The notes below the pieces were generated by a model. That model ran no database searches, was not told where the DNA came from, and saw only the letters and a program-made list of their open reading frames with translations. Both the position numbers and the translations under genes were made by a program. Of a DNA stretch of 64,000 bases, positions 51,329 through 60,993 are shown piece after piece. Source of the stretch: Pseudomonadota bacterium (GTDB lineage Bacteria; Pseudomonadota; Alphaproteobacteria; Rhizobiales; Tepidamorphaceae); assembly GCA_023458595.1 (NCBI GenBank), contig JAEWYT010000176.1, forward strand, positions 1-64,000, written 5' to 3'. The number at the start of each line of letters is the position of its first letter. Position 1 is the first letter of the stretch.

Positions 51329-52327
51329 TCAGGCCGACAGATCGATGCGGCCCTCCGCGTCGCCGACCGCTATGACCCGGTAGCCCGGATAGGCTTTCAG
51401 GCTCTCGCGGATCGCCGTCTTCGGCATTACCGCGAAAGCGGTCGACAGCCCGTCGGTGATCGCCGCGGCGGGCCCGAGAACGGAAACCCGCCGCCAAAGC
51501 CCGCCCGGCCTGCCGGACGCCGGATCGATGAGATGCGGCACGCGGCCGGCCTCGTCGAGAACCGTCCCCCGGGGCGCCGTGGTCGCAAGCGCCGTTTCCG
51601 TGATGTCCAGCCGCTCCTCGGCGGCTCCGTCGCCCCGTTCGGCCAGTCCGACCTTCCAGGGACGGCCGTCCGGATGCCGGCCGAGCGCGCGGATCTCCCC
51701 GACATTGACGAGAACGTCCCGGAGCCCTTCGGCGCGCAGAAGATCGGCGACGCGATCCGTCACATAGCCCTGGGCGATGCCGTTCAGCGTCACCGCCATT
51801 CCGGGTTTGTTGAAGCATACGGCGGAGCTGTCGATCGCCAGATCCTTCCAGCCCGTCTTCGCCCGCGCGGCGGCGACGGCCCGAGGATCCGGTCCGCCGG
51901 GAGCCGCATCCGGTTCGGAGAAGTGGCGGGCGTAGAGCTGCCACAGCGGCTGGATCGTCGGATCGAATTCGCCACCCGTGGCGCCGTGGATTGCGTCGGC
52001 GAGCGACAGGAGCGAGAGGAAATCGAACGCAGGCAGGTCGACGCGACCATCCCGGTTCAGCTGGCACAGGAGACTGTCCTCCCGGTAGAGGCTGAATATC
52101 GCCTCCAGCCGCTCGATCTCGGCGCGCGACGCCGCGATGATCCGCTGCGCTTCGGCCGCATCGGGGTGCGCCAGCGCGATCGACGTCGACGCCCCCATGG
52201 CGGTGCCGGACCAGCGCGTCAGGCGGGCGGCACCGGAAGCCCGTCCCGCCCACAGGGGAACGGCCGCGGCGGCGGAGATTTCGATCAAGCGGCGTCTGGT
52301 GAGCATCGTCTTTCCCCGGCCGGTCAT
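51329..52327 (-). CDS. nosX: FAD:protein FMN transferase of the nos operon
   Basis: ApbE-family flavin transferase, 332 residues, exported by the Tat route (TRRRLIEISAAAAVPLWAG). It attaches FMN to NosR and so keeps N2O reduction active. Family traits are GTAMGASTSIAL, GGEFDPTIQPLW, GIAQGYVTD (the ApbE AQGY motif), VGEIRALG and TDGLSTAFAVM with the metal-binding Thr/Asp/Thr area. The ATG at 52327 overlaps the nosL stop by 4 bases; M at 52306 is an alternative. Confidence 0.92.
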   Translation of the reverse strand: MTGRGKTMLTRRRLIEISAAAAVPLWAGRASGAARLTRWSGTAMGASTSIALAHPDAAEAQRIIAASRAEIERLEAIFSLYREDSLLCQLNRDGRVDLPAFDFLSLLSLADAIHGATGGEFDPTIQPLWQLYARHFSEPDAAPGGPDPRAVAAARAKTGWKDLAIDSSAVCFNKPGMAVTLNGIAQGYVTDRVADLLRAEGLRDVLVNVGEIRALGRHPDGRPWKVGLAERGDGAAEERLDITETALATTAPRGTVLDEAGRVPHLIDPASGRPGGLWRRVSVLGPAAAITDGLSTAFAVMPKTAIRESLKAYPGYRVIAVGDAEGRIDLSA

Positions 52328-52857
52328 TGCGCCGCAGCGCCTGTCTCGCCCGCGGAGGCGGTGTCGACGGACGAGAGCACGTAGTCCTCGGGAATTTCGG
52401 CGAAGCGGACGATCTTTCCGCCGTACTGCTTCACGAAGCTTTCCGCGTCGCTTCGAACGCCGAAGGGGATGACTTCGGGCACCCCCATCCCTCCTGTCTG
52501 CCGGCTGCCGATGACGAAGTGGGCAAGGTCGGCCTCGACCCAGTTGTCGGGTCCCGGATCCGCCCAGCTCTCGGCGCGTCCCATGTCGTTCACGTAGATT
52601 GCGGTGATTTCGGCCGTCTCCTCGGGGAGCCGGGTGAAGACGACCGCGTCGCGCACCTGGGAGAACCAGAGCGGAGCGGAATGTCCGGCGATATGCACTT
52701 GCGCCTTGGGGCCCTCGTGCTCGAGGATGTTCATCTGGCAGTAGTGCCCGACCGCCTCCGCGGTCAGGGCGATCGGATGCGGCTTCTCGACCACCTTTTC
52801 CTCGAAACAGCCGCCTACGACCAGAGACAGCATCACGATCATGGCTGCACGGATCAT
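52324..52857 (-). CDS. nosL: Copper chaperone lipoprotein of N2O reductase maturation
   Basis: Outer-face lipoprotein of 177 residues. The lipobox LVVGGC places the lipidated Cys at 17. The copper-site motif HYCQMNILEHEG (CxM) is the NosL hallmark and delivers Cu(I) to the NosDFY machine for building the CuZ cluster. Its ATG overlaps the nosY stop by 4 bases and its stop overlaps the nosX start. Confidence 0.93.
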   Translation of the reverse strand: MIRAAMIVMLSLVVGGCFEEKVVEKPHPIALTAEAVGHYCQMNILEHEGPKAQVHIAGHSAPLWFSQVRDAVVFTRLPEETAEITAIYVNDMGRAESWADPGPDNWVEADLAHFVIGSRQTGGMGVPEVIPFGVRSDAESFVKQYGGKIVRFAEIPEDYVLSSVDTASAGETGAAAQ

Positions 52858-53684
52858 GGTTCGATCCTCCTGAACGCGAGCAGGGCGGCCGCGAAGGCGG
52901 CGAAGAACCACGCGGTCAGACTCGCGAGCGCGACGCCCGGCGGGAAGGGCAGGGCTTCGGCGATGCCGGCCATGCCGGTCAGCGACTTCGCCGCACCCAG
53001 CATCGCCAGGTTGAACAGCCTGAACGCGTCGCCGGGCGACGCGACAAGCAGCCAGGGGAACAACGTCGTCGCGACCACGCCTTGGCCGTCGATCACCACC
53101 ATGGCGAGCAGGCCGAGGTCGTAGAGCACGACGGCGACCAGCCACACGCCGACGGCAAGCGCCGCCGCCGTCCCGGTCTGGCGGACGAGAGCGCTCGCCA
53201 GATAGCCGACCGCGAGAAAGACGGCGCCGAGCAGGATCGACGTGGCGACGAGGCGGACGAGAACGACCACGCCCTGGGTGCTGCCCTCTCCGGTGACGGC
53301 GATTGCCCCGCCCGACAAGCCGTAGCCGATCACGACGGCGATCGACAGGACGCAGACGTGGCCCAGGAACTTGCCGGCGAGAATCTCGAAGCGCGAAACG
53401 GGGCAGGCGAGCACCAGTTGCAGCGTGCCCCGGTCGATTTCGCCCGCCACCGTGTCGAAGGCGAGCAGCAACGCGATGAGAGGGACGAGGTATACCGACA
53501 GTGTCGCCAGGCTCGCGGCCGTCACCGACAGGCGGTCGACGCCGAGGGTCCCGGTCGGAGCTGAACCGACGAGCGCCAGAATGCCGGCGAAAAGCGTGAG
53601 GATCGCGACCGACAGGATCACCCATCGATTGCGGAAGCCCAGCCTGAGCTCGAGACCGGCGACCGCGAGGATATTGACGATCAT
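52854..53684 (-). CDS. nosY: ABC permease of the NosDFY complex
   Basis: Six-helix inner-membrane protein of 276 residues belonging to the ABC-2 family. EIDRGTLQLVLACPVSRFEILAGKF is the conserved coupling segment (abbreviated here to GTLQLVLACPVSR). The dimer sits with NosF and supports NosD in copper loading of NosZ. The ATG at 53684 overlaps the nosF stop; the frame upstream is open but non-coding. Confidence 0.93.
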   Translation of the reverse strand: MIVNILAVAGLELRLGFRNRWVILSVAILTLFAGILALVGSAPTGTLGVDRLSVTAASLATLSVYLVPLIALLLAFDTVAGEIDRGTLQLVLACPVSRFEILAGKFLGHVCVLSIAVVIGYGLSGGAIAVTGEGSTQGVVVLVRLVATSILLGAVFLAVGYLASALVRQTGTAAALAVGVWLVAVVLYDLGLLAMVVIDGQGVVATTLFPWLLVASPGDAFRLFNLAMLGAAKSLTGMAGIAEALPFPPGVALASLTAWFFAAFAAALLAFRRIEP

Positions 53685-54589
53685 GACGGATCCCCCTGAT
53701 CGGTCTCGCCGGAGAAGTGGCGGTAGACGTCGTCCAGGCTCGGCGGCGTCACGTCGATGTCGGTGATGGCGCTCCCGAGCGCGCCGATGGCGTTCAGCCG
53801 CTCGACCTTTCGGTCCGCCGAGCACAGGATCTCGACGGAGCGGCCGTTGACGCGATTGCCGCCGAGCTGCTTCGCGAGGGCATCCGCGTCCGCCGACGTC
53901 GATTCGACGCGGATGCGGATAGGCAGTCCGGCTTCCGCCCGCAGCTTCGTCAACGGCGCATCGGCGACGAGCCGCCCGGAGCGCATGATCGCCACCCTGT
54001 CCGTCTTGGCTTCCAGCTCGGTCAGGCTGTGCGAGGAGAGAAAGACGGCGGTGCCGCGTGCGGCGACCTCGGTGACGATCTGGTAGAACTCGTGGCGCGA
54101 GATCGGATCGAGGCCGCTGGTCGGCTCGTCGAGCAGGAGCAGCTCCGGGGTGCCGATCAGCGCCTGGGCGAGCCCGAGACGCTGGCGCATGCCTTTCGAA
54201 TACGTGCCGACGCGCCGGTCGGCCGCGACGCCGAGGCCGACCCGGTCGAGCAGCCCCTCCGCCTCCGCGCGATCCGCGCGCTTCAGCTTCGCGTAGAAGC
54301 GGATCGTCTCGCGGCCCGTCAGGGACTTCTGGAAGGCCACGTTCTCGGGCAGATAGGAGACCGCGCGCCGTGCCTCCGCGGAGCCCGGCAGATGACCGGC
54401 GACCGTGAGGCTGCCCTCGCTCGGACGCAGGAAGCCGAGGATCATCTTGAACAGAGTGGTCTTGCCCGCGCCGTTATGGCCGAGAAGGGCGACGCGCTCC
54501 CCGGCGGAAACCGAGAGGGTCACGCGGTCGACGGCGCGATGGCGGCCGAAGTCGCGGCACGCCGAACGGGTTTCGAGGACGACGGTCAT
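53681..54589 (-). CDS. nosF: ABC ATPase of the NosDFY complex
   Basis: ATPase of 302 residues: Walker A GHNGAGKT (37-44), signature YSKGMRQRLGLAQ, Walker B LLLLDEPTSGLD and H-loop LSSHSL, plus a C-terminal domain from about 215. It powers the NosDFY assembly machine. Start at ATG 54589, overlapping the nosD stop by 4 bases. Confidence 0.94.
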   Translation of the reverse strand: MTVVLETRSACRDFGRHRAVDRVTLSVSAGERVALLGHNGAGKTTLFKMILGFLRPSEGSLTVAGHLPGSAEARRAVSYLPENVAFQKSLTGRETIRFYAKLKRADRAEAEGLLDRVGLGVAADRRVGTYSKGMRQRLGLAQALIGTPELLLLDEPTSGLDPISRHEFYQIVTEVAARGTAVFLSSHSLTELEAKTDRVAIMRSGRLVADAPLTKLRAEAGLPIRIRVESTSADADALAKQLGGNRVNGRSVEILCSADRKVERLNAIGALGSAITDIDVTPPSLDDVYRHFSGETDQGDPS

Positions 54590-55854
54590 GAACTGCCTCC
54601 TTCGCCGGGTACCGGAATGTCCGCCGGCGCCATGAGCGGCGCGCTGTCGACGACCCCTCCGGGCAGAAGCGCCGGGAACTGGGACTGCGACCAGCGCACG
54701 AGCTGGACCGCCGGGCTGCCGAGCAGCAGCTTCGCCGACGGTTGCGTCCACAGCACCTGATCGATGATGTCGTTGGGCCGATAGGCGCTGTCGGCTATCC
54801 CGTCGCCGTTGACGTCGAAGGCGGCATGGTCGCTCCAGTAGTTCCCGCGACCCGCCTCGCTCCACTCGAGGTAGCGGCTGCCGACATACTTCACCTGGGT
54901 CTGGTTGCCGATGAAGGCGTTGCCCACGATCGTGTTGCGCTCGGAGCCGGCGGTGAAGTGGATGCCAATCTCGCACGACTCGAACCGGTTATCCGCGAGC
55001 CTGTTCTTGTTCGCGTTGTACATGAACAGGCACTTCTCGGCCGCGGCGCGCACATAGTTGCCCTCGATCGTCGCCCCGTTGGCGTAGTTGAGCATGATGC
55101 CGTAGTCGCGATCGCCGATCGAGACGTTGTCGCGCACGTCCAATCCGTCGGAGAACATGAGCGCGTAGCCGAGGTGGTTGCCCGACGAGCGATTGCCGAC
55201 GATCTCGCCGTCGCGGGCGTACATGTAGTGCACCGCGAAGCGCAGGTCCTCGAACCGGTTCCCGCGGATGACGTTGCGCGAGCTCGTGTTGACGAAGATG
55301 CCGTCGCGGCCCAGGCGCACGACGTTGTTCTCGATCACCGCACCGGGCGCGTTCCAGACGTAGATGCCGTTGCCGCGGTCGTTCATGCGGAAATCCGTCC
55401 GGCCGACCACGAGGTTGCCGGCCACCCGCGCGTCGCTGGCGCCGTGGATGTCGATCCCGTAGAGGTTCCCGATCGACATGCTGTCCAGGACAGCCGCGCG
55501 CTCGGCGGCCTTGGTGAGCTTGATCCCGGAATCGATCGTTTGGTGCGATGACCCTGATCCGGAAACCCGCACTTTCGAGATAACCACGTCGGGCGCCGTG
55601 ACCGTGATCACCGAGCCGGCCCCCTCGGCCCGGATCTCGACGCCCTCCGTCCCTTCGACGGTGAGCGGCTTGTCGATCACGGCTGCGCCGGAAAAGACGC
55701 CGGGGCGCAGCCGGAGGACATCCCCCGGCTGCGCGTTGTCGATTGCCGCCTGAAGGGCGCCCGACGCCGGTGTCACGACGATTTCGGCGGCCTGCGCGGA
55801 AGCGGCCGAGAACGTGGCGACGAGCAGTGCCGGCAGGGTCAGGCGGCGAGCCAT
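54586..55854 (-). CDS. nosD: Periplasmic copper-handling protein NosD
   Basis: Right-handed beta-helix protein of 422 residues with a Sec signal peptide (about 1-22, ending AQA). Repeated segments such as NVVRLGRDGIFVNTSSRNVIRGN are typical CASH/NosD coils, here quoted only as GRDGIFVNTSSRN. It receives copper from NosL and hands it to NosZ in the periplasm. It begins 3 bases after the nosZ stop. Confidence 0.95.
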   Translation of the reverse strand: MARRLTLPALLVATFSAASAQAAEIVVTPASGALQAAIDNAQPGDVLRLRPGVFSGAAVIDKPLTVEGTEGVEIRAEGAGSVITVTAPDVVISKVRVSGSGSSHQTIDSGIKLTKAAERAAVLDSMSIGNLYGIDIHGASDARVAGNLVVGRTDFRMNDRGNGIYVWNAPGAVIENNVVRLGRDGIFVNTSSRNVIRGNRFEDLRFAVHYMYARDGEIVGNRSSGNHLGYALMFSDGLDVRDNVSIGDRDYGIMLNYANGATIEGNYVRAAAEKCLFMYNANKNRLADNRFESCEIGIHFTAGSERNTIVGNAFIGNQTQVKYVGSRYLEWSEAGRGNYWSDHAAFDVNGDGIADSAYRPNDIIDQVLWTQPSAKLLLGSPAVQLVRWSQSQFPALLPGGVVDSAPLMAPADIPVPGEGGSS

Positions 55855-55857
55855 GGG

Positions 55858-57792
55858 TCAGACGCTCCGCGGCTCGACGAGCATGCGGCCGCGCATCTCC
55901 ATGTGGAGCGCGTGGCAGAACCACTGGCAGTAGTACCAGTGCACGCCCGGCCGTTCGGCGATGAAGGTCACCGAGGTCGTCGCCTGCGGGGCGACCTCCA
56001 TCGCTACGCCGTAGTTGGACAGGCAGAACCCGTGGGTGAGGTCGTCGACGTCGTCGATGTTGGTGACGTAGATCGTCACCTCGTCGCCCTGCTTCACCGT
56101 GAAGGATTCGAGCGAGAACGTCGGCGCGGACGAGTACATGTACACGCGCACCTTGTTGCCGTCGCGGATCGGCTCGTCGGCGCCGTCCTCCAGCACGACG
56201 CCGTCGGCTTCCGCCTGCTTGCGAGCGTCCTCCCACATCGGGTCGTCGCGATCCCACACGATCTTCGGGTTCACCTTGGACGCGTGCACGATGATGCTGT
56301 CATGCGGCTCGGCGAACGTCGGCCCGTCGTGCACGACCTTCATCTCGTCGGAGGAGATGTCGATGAGCTGCTCGTTCTCCGGCTTCAGCGGGCCGACGTT
56401 GAGGAACCGGTCCTTGGAGAACTTGTTCATCGAAATCAGCCACTTGCCGTCCGCCTCGGCGGTCTCGCCCATGCTGGTCGAGTTGTGGCCGGGCTGATAG
56501 TGCACGTCGACCTTGGAGACGATCGGGTCGACGTCCTCGCCGGCATAGGCGCGGACCGCCTTGTCGATGTTCCACTTGACGACCTGGCTGTCCAGGAACA
56601 GCGTCGTGTAGGCGTTGCCCTTGTTGTCGTAGGCCGTGTGTAGCGGACCGAGGCCGAGTTCCGGCTCCGCGACGATGCAGGAGCGCGGATCGGCGTCGCT
56701 GTCGAACACGGCGTCGACCTTCGTCACGTCGATGACGGAGACGGTGGGCGACAGCTTGCCGTTGATCACGACGTGCTTCTTGTCGGGCGCCGTGTTGCAG
56801 CCGTGCGGGCTGTTCGGGATCGGGACGTAGCGGGTGTACTTCTTGTTCTGGCCCTTGCGCCCGTCGAGCACCTTGACGCCGTTCAGCTCCTGGTAGTCGC
56901 CCTCGGCCACGCCCTTCTCGATCTCCTTGATGTTGAAGATCACGACGTGGTCCATCTCGTTGGCGGTCATCTCGGCGAGGTTCATGCCCATCTCCGAGTT
57001 GTAGCTGGTCGAGAAGGCGTACTTGCCTTGGTAGTCGCAGTCGGTGTTGTCGAGGTTGCCGCTGACGATCACCTGCCAGGCCACCTCCATCGTGTCGCCG
57101 TCGATCGCCGTGAAGATGTTCACGTACTGCGACGGATCGTCGAGGATCTTGCCGTCGTTGATCAGCGGAGACTCGTGCTCGCCGTTGGCGAATATGTAGC
57201 CGGTGCGCGGGAACTTCTGGGGCCGCATGCCGTGGATGTCGTTGGCGTTCGGGATCTCGATGATCTTGTCGCACTTCATGACGTCGCAGCGGATGCGGGC
57301 GACGCGCGTGTTGGCCTTGTCCTGCATGAACAGATAGCGCCCGTCATAGGTGCCGTCCGTGAACGACATGTGCGGATGATGCAGGTCGCCGTTCTGGTAG
57401 GTCTTCAGTCCGTGCGCCGCCAGAAACGTCTTCGTTTCCGGCAGGAGGCCTTCCGTGAGGATCTTCAGCGACTCGTTGGTTTGTCCCCAACCCGTCGCCG
57501 AGCAGCGGTTGAACACGGGAATGCGCATCAGTTCGCGCATGGACGGAATGCCGAGAATGCGCAGTTCGCCCGTCTGTCCGCTCGACCAGAACCCGTAGTA
57601 CTCGTCGAGTTCGCCGGGGGAGAGCTCGTACTTGGGCGTGCCGCTCTGGGCGGAGGCGGGCGTCACCGATTGCGCGGACAAAAGCGCGCCGGTCCCGCCG
57701 ACGGCCGCGCCGCCGGCCACGAACGCCGTCGTCGCGGTGCCGGACAGGAGGGTGCGTCTCGAGATGCCCTCTTTCTTGGATTCAGCGGTCAT
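55858..57792 (-). CDS. nosZ: Nitrous-oxide reductase, clade I, Tat-exported
   Basis: Terminal reductase of N2O to N2 in the periplasm; 644 residues as a head-to-tail dimer. A twin-arginine signal (SRRTLLSGTATTAFVAGG, residues about 11-28) marks clade I. The N-terminal seven-bladed propeller holds the CuZ histidines (for example DLHHPHMSF and NSPHGC). The C-terminal cupredoxin has the complete CuA motif in CQWFCHALHMEM: Cys622, Cys626, His630 and Met633. The gene follows nosR by 36 bases. Confidence 0.97.
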   Translation of the reverse strand: MTAESKKEGISRRTLLSGTATTAFVAGGAAVGGTGALLSAQSVTPASAQSGTPKYELSPGELDEYYGFWSSGQTGELRILGIPSMRELMRIPVFNRCSATGWGQTNESLKILTEGLLPETKTFLAAHGLKTYQNGDLHHPHMSFTDGTYDGRYLFMQDKANTRVARIRCDVMKCDKIIEIPNANDIHGMRPQKFPRTGYIFANGEHESPLINDGKILDDPSQYVNIFTAIDGDTMEVAWQVIVSGNLDNTDCDYQGKYAFSTSYNSEMGMNLAEMTANEMDHVVIFNIKEIEKGVAEGDYQELNGVKVLDGRKGQNKKYTRYVPIPNSPHGCNTAPDKKHVVINGKLSPTVSVIDVTKVDAVFDSDADPRSCIVAEPELGLGPLHTAYDNKGNAYTTLFLDSQVVKWNIDKAVRAYAGEDVDPIVSKVDVHYQPGHNSTSMGETAEADGKWLISMNKFSKDRFLNVGPLKPENEQLIDISSDEMKVVHDGPTFAEPHDSIIVHASKVNPKIVWDRDDPMWEDARKQAEADGVVLEDGADEPIRDGNKVRVYMYSSAPTFSLESFTVKQGDEVTIYVTNIDDVDDLTHGFCLSNYGVAMEVAPQATTSVTFIAERPGVHWYYCQWFCHALHMEMRGRMLVEPRSV

Positions 57793-57828
57793 TTCCCGTC
57801 TCCTTTCCTCGGAACTGGGGTTGGATCT

Positions 57829-60024
57829 TCATTCGGCTGCAGGAACCTCTTTCGCGGCTCTCGCCGCCGGCTTGGCGACCCCGGTGCGTTCCTCGAAGCG
57901 TCTGCGCTTGGCGAGCTTCGCGATGACGACCGGGCATTTCTGGCTGTGCTGATAGAGCACCTGGCAATGCAGGCACTGCAGGCATTCGTTGGGGTTGATG
58001 TGGCCCTCCGGATGGATGGCCTGCACCATGCACTCGTTGGCGCACCGCGCGCAGGGATTGCCGCATTCCCGGTAGCGCTTCAGCCAGTCGAACATGCGCA
58101 GGCGTGCCGGAATGGCGAGCGCGGCGCCGAGCGGGCACAGGTAGCGGCAGTAGAACCGCTCGATGAACAGGCCGACGGCCAGGACGGCGAGCGCGAACAG
58201 CACGAACGGCCAGGCGCGCATGAATTTCAGGATGATCGCCGTCTTGAAGGGCTCCACCTCCGCGTAATGCTCGGCGAGTTCCAGCGAATAGAGCGACATG
58301 CCGAACAGGCCGAGGAAGATGAGGTACTTGATCGGCCACAGCCGCTCGTGCAGCCCCCACGGCACCGCGTACTGCGGGATCCGGATCAGCTTGGCGATCC
58401 GGTTGGTCAGCTCCTGCAACGCCCCGAAAGGGCAGAGCCAGCCGCAGTAGGCGCCGCGCCCCCAGAACAGCAGCGAGGCTGCCACCGAGAACCACAGGAT
58501 GAAGACGAGCGGGTCCATCAGGAACGCGCTCCACGAGAAGTCGTGGACGAGCGCGTTGAAGAACGCCAGCACGTTGACCACGGAGAGCTGCGCGTTCGCG
58601 TACCAGCCCAGGAACACGATCGTCATCGTCAGGTAGCCGATCCGGAACCAGAACGTCAGCCGCTCGTATCGCGTCAGCTGCATCTGGAAGAAGAACGCCG
58701 CCGTCAGGACCAGCAGCATTCCCACCAGAACGCCGACCTCGAGGCGCTTCTCGACCCAGATGCGCCGCCACAGCTGATTCGATTCGTCGCTCGCTGCTTG
58801 CGCGTCGGGCGCTTTGTCCGGCTGGGCCTGCGCGGTTGCGCTCTTCAGATAGAAAGCGGGCGTCTGGTATCCGAGATCGAAGGTCTGGAACAGTTTCTCG
58901 ATCGCGCCGACCGGCCGTTGGACGAGGAGTTGCAGACGGAACGGCTTTGCCGGATCGAACCCGGCCGCGGCGGGGATCTTGAAGAGGTCGAGTTCGGTGA
59001 AGGTCGGCGCACCGTCCGCCGCGACCGTGCCCAGCCGGCGATGCTGCCGGTCGAAGAAGCGCGCCGAGACGTCGCCCTGTATGAGCTGGATGCGATCGAA
59101 GATGCCGCCGCGCACGTAGCCGGAGCCCTTGAACGAATAGCGGCCGCGGCCGAGCACGAGGATCGCCTGCTCGCCGTCTTCGAGCCAGGCCTCGAGGTTG
59201 CGGTACTCGGCCTCGCCGAGCAGGCTTCGGCCGATGGTCGGCACGCTGACGAGCGCCACGTAGAGGTCGATGAAGGTGTCCTCGGGCGCTCCCCTCTCGG
59301 GATGCTTGCCGGCACGGGCGTCGCCGTGCCCGGCGAATGCCCTGTTGATCTGGCCGACGTCGAGCGACAGCCGCCGCACCGAGCCGTCGCCGGTCAGCGT
59401 CAGCCAGTCCCGGACCTCGATCGGCTTGTCCATGTCGACCACGCGGGCGGGCTCGGTGGGAGCGCCGCCGCTGAGCCCGCCGAGGCCGAGCGCCCGCGCG
59501 ACCTTGAGCCCGGCGCGGACGATCGAATCGTCGATCACCATGATCGTGACCGTGGCACCGGAGACGATATCGAGCTCGTGCGCCGAGCCGCCGGCCGCCG
59601 CCTCCTTCTTGAGATCGAGTCCGGCATACCTTTCGGTAACGGCCTTGATGCGCGAATCGGGAATGCCGATCAGGACAATCGGCTCGGAGTGCTTGACCAG
59701 CCGAACCCCGGTCAGCACGGCATCCTTGTCGATCCCGACGAGGGTGTGGATGGGCTTGCCCGAATAGCCGGTCGTTTCGACGAAGTCCGAGGTCAGAAAG
59801 ACGTACCCGACCGTTTCCCCGTCGCGAAGCGCGGGAACGACCGGAACGGAGGGATCAGGCTCACCGTACGCTTCGGCGGCCGGCACGACGTCGCCGACCG
59901 GCACCTCGGCGATGAACTGCTGTACGAGCGGCTCGGCGTGAGCCGCTGGAGAAATGGCCGCCGCTCCCGCGATCGCCGCGACCGCACAGATAAAACCGAT
60001 CCCGCGTAGCACCGATCGACGCAT
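57829..60024 (-). CDS. nosR: Membrane flavoprotein NosR, electron donor/regulator for N2O reduction
   Basis: Polytopic protein of about 731 residues. After a signal anchor (about 8-30) comes a periplasmic FMN-binding domain with the flavinylation motif DIVSGAT (acceptor Thr158, the target of NosX). About six helices follow (from about 420), with the CxxxCP motifs CGWLCPFG and CRYLCPLG, then a polyferredoxin-like cytoplasmic tail with CGNPCARCANEC and CLQCLHCQV for two [4Fe-4S] clusters. I chose ATG 60024; a TTG at 60048 is in frame. First gene of nosRZDFYLX. Confidence 0.95.
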   Translation of the reverse strand: MRRSVLRGIGFICAVAAIAGAAAISPAAHAEPLVQQFIAEVPVGDVVPAAEAYGEPDPSVPVVPALRDGETVGYVFLTSDFVETTGYSGKPIHTLVGIDKDAVLTGVRLVKHSEPIVLIGIPDSRIKAVTERYAGLDLKKEAAAGGSAHELDIVSGATVTIMVIDDSIVRAGLKVARALGLGGLSGGAPTEPARVVDMDKPIEVRDWLTLTGDGSVRRLSLDVGQINRAFAGHGDARAGKHPERGAPEDTFIDLYVALVSVPTIGRSLLGEAEYRNLEAWLEDGEQAILVLGRGRYSFKGSGYVRGGIFDRIQLIQGDVSARFFDRQHRRLGTVAADGAPTFTELDLFKIPAAAGFDPAKPFRLQLLVQRPVGAIEKLFQTFDLGYQTPAFYLKSATAQAQPDKAPDAQAASDESNQLWRRIWVEKRLEVGVLVGMLLVLTAAFFFQMQLTRYERLTFWFRIGYLTMTIVFLGWYANAQLSVVNVLAFFNALVHDFSWSAFLMDPLVFILWFSVAASLLFWGRGAYCGWLCPFGALQELTNRIAKLIRIPQYAVPWGLHERLWPIKYLIFLGLFGMSLYSLELAEHYAEVEPFKTAIILKFMRAWPFVLFALAVLAVGLFIERFYCRYLCPLGAALAIPARLRMFDWLKRYRECGNPCARCANECMVQAIHPEGHINPNECLQCLHCQVLYQHSQKCPVVIAKLAKRRRFEERTGVAKPAARAAKEVPAAE

Positions 60025-60164
60025 CGACTCTGTCCAATCAATTTCCAAAGCACCAAGCCTGTATCGGAATGCCGGGTCGGTTCAGCGATCCGAGACTCCA
60101 TCCTCTCATCTTCCGGGGAGGACGGCCACCGGCGCGAACCTATGATCAGATGAGGTGTGACGCC

Positions 60165-60178
60165 TTGACTTAAGTTAA
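60165..60178 (-). promoter_or_regulatory. Crp/Fnr-type box upstream of nosR
   Basis: TTGAC-TTAA-GTTAA differs in one base from the perfect TTGAC-N4-GTCAA palindrome used by NnrR/DNR/FNR-type activators. It is 141 bases upstream of the nosR ATG, in the only non-coding gap before the operon, and fits the ExxSR recognition helix of the Crp/Fnr protein encoded at the other end of the nos locus. Confidence 0.6.
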
Positions 60179-60240
60179 GTGGATTTCGATCGAATGGACG
60201 GACCGACACGGGTCGGAAGGCACGTCGTACCCTCTGCCCG

Positions 60241-60993
60241 TCACCGTCTCCCCGGGAGGTCGGAGTTGCCGAACCGCGCCGGAGCCAGCGCAGCGTGGAA
60301 GGCGTTGAAATAGGCGTAGGCGTCGAACACCGGCAGGCCCGTGGCGGCCCTGACCGCTGCGGAATAGGGCGGCATGTTGGCGCATTCGATCAGCAGGGCG
60401 CCGACGTCCGGACGGCGCGCCACGAGCCGCGTCGCCGCATCGACGACATCGTCTTCCATCGCGGCGGGATCGAGCGTCTCGGCGCCGTAGGTTATGAGCC
60501 TGAAGGCGTAGCCGTCCGGTGCCAGGCCCTCGACCGGCGTGCCGGCGGGCAAGCCCGCCGCCGCGAGGAAGCCGGGCGTCAGGAACTCCCGCGAGTACGT
60601 GACGATTCCGACGCGCCGGCCCTCCGGCAGCATCCGGGCGAGCGTCCGGTACTGCAGCAGGTTCGACGTCGCGACCGGTACCGGCAGCGCCTCGGCGAGA
60701 CGGCGCTGGTGCAGGATCAGGAATCCGCATGTCGTGATGATGCCGCAGGCCCCCGCCGCCACGAGTTCGTGCCCCGCCTCGACGAAAGCCTCGACCAGCC
60801 CCTTCGCCTGCTCTCCGGCGACGCGGATCGGCGAGGCTTCCGGGACCGTGTGCAGCATCGTCGGGAACGGCCACGTGTCGGGGTTTCCGACATCGCCGAG
60901 GATGCGCGGGAACTTCGTGTCGAGGACGAGGATCCCGATCCGCGGGATCTCCGGCGGCGCCGACCTGGCGAGCTTCGAATGGACGATCGGCAT
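60241..60993 (-). CDS. Asp/Glu racemase-superfamily protein
   Basis: A 250-residue cytoplasmic protein of the aspartate/glutamate/hydantoin racemase fold. Catalytic cysteine candidates are Cys89 in IITTCGF (or Cys83 in GACG) and Cys204 in LLIECANMPPY; two such thiols are the hallmark of cofactor-independent racemases and of arylmalonate decarboxylase/maleate isomerase relatives. PRIGILVLDTKFPRI is the N-terminal strand-loop. It is a single gene between the nos promoter and a hairpin region. Substrate unknown. Confidence 0.82.
   Translation of the reverse strand: MPIVHSKLARSAPPEIPRIGILVLDTKFPRILGDVGNPDTWPFPTMLHTVPEASPIRVAGEQAKGLVEAFVEAGHELVAAGACGIITTCGFLILHQRRLAEALPVPVATSNLLQYRTLARMLPEGRRVGIVTYSREFLTPGFLAAAGLPAGTPVEGLAPDGYAFRLITYGAETLDPAAMEDDVVDAATRLVARRPDVGALLIECANMPPYSAAVRAATGLPVFDAYAYFNAFHAALAPARFGNSDLPGRR

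Noticed and set aside
56773..60009. Plus-strand open frame of 1078 codons opposite nosZ and nosR
   Set aside because: Shadow of the nos genes; composition is typical of antisense frames in GC-rich codons.
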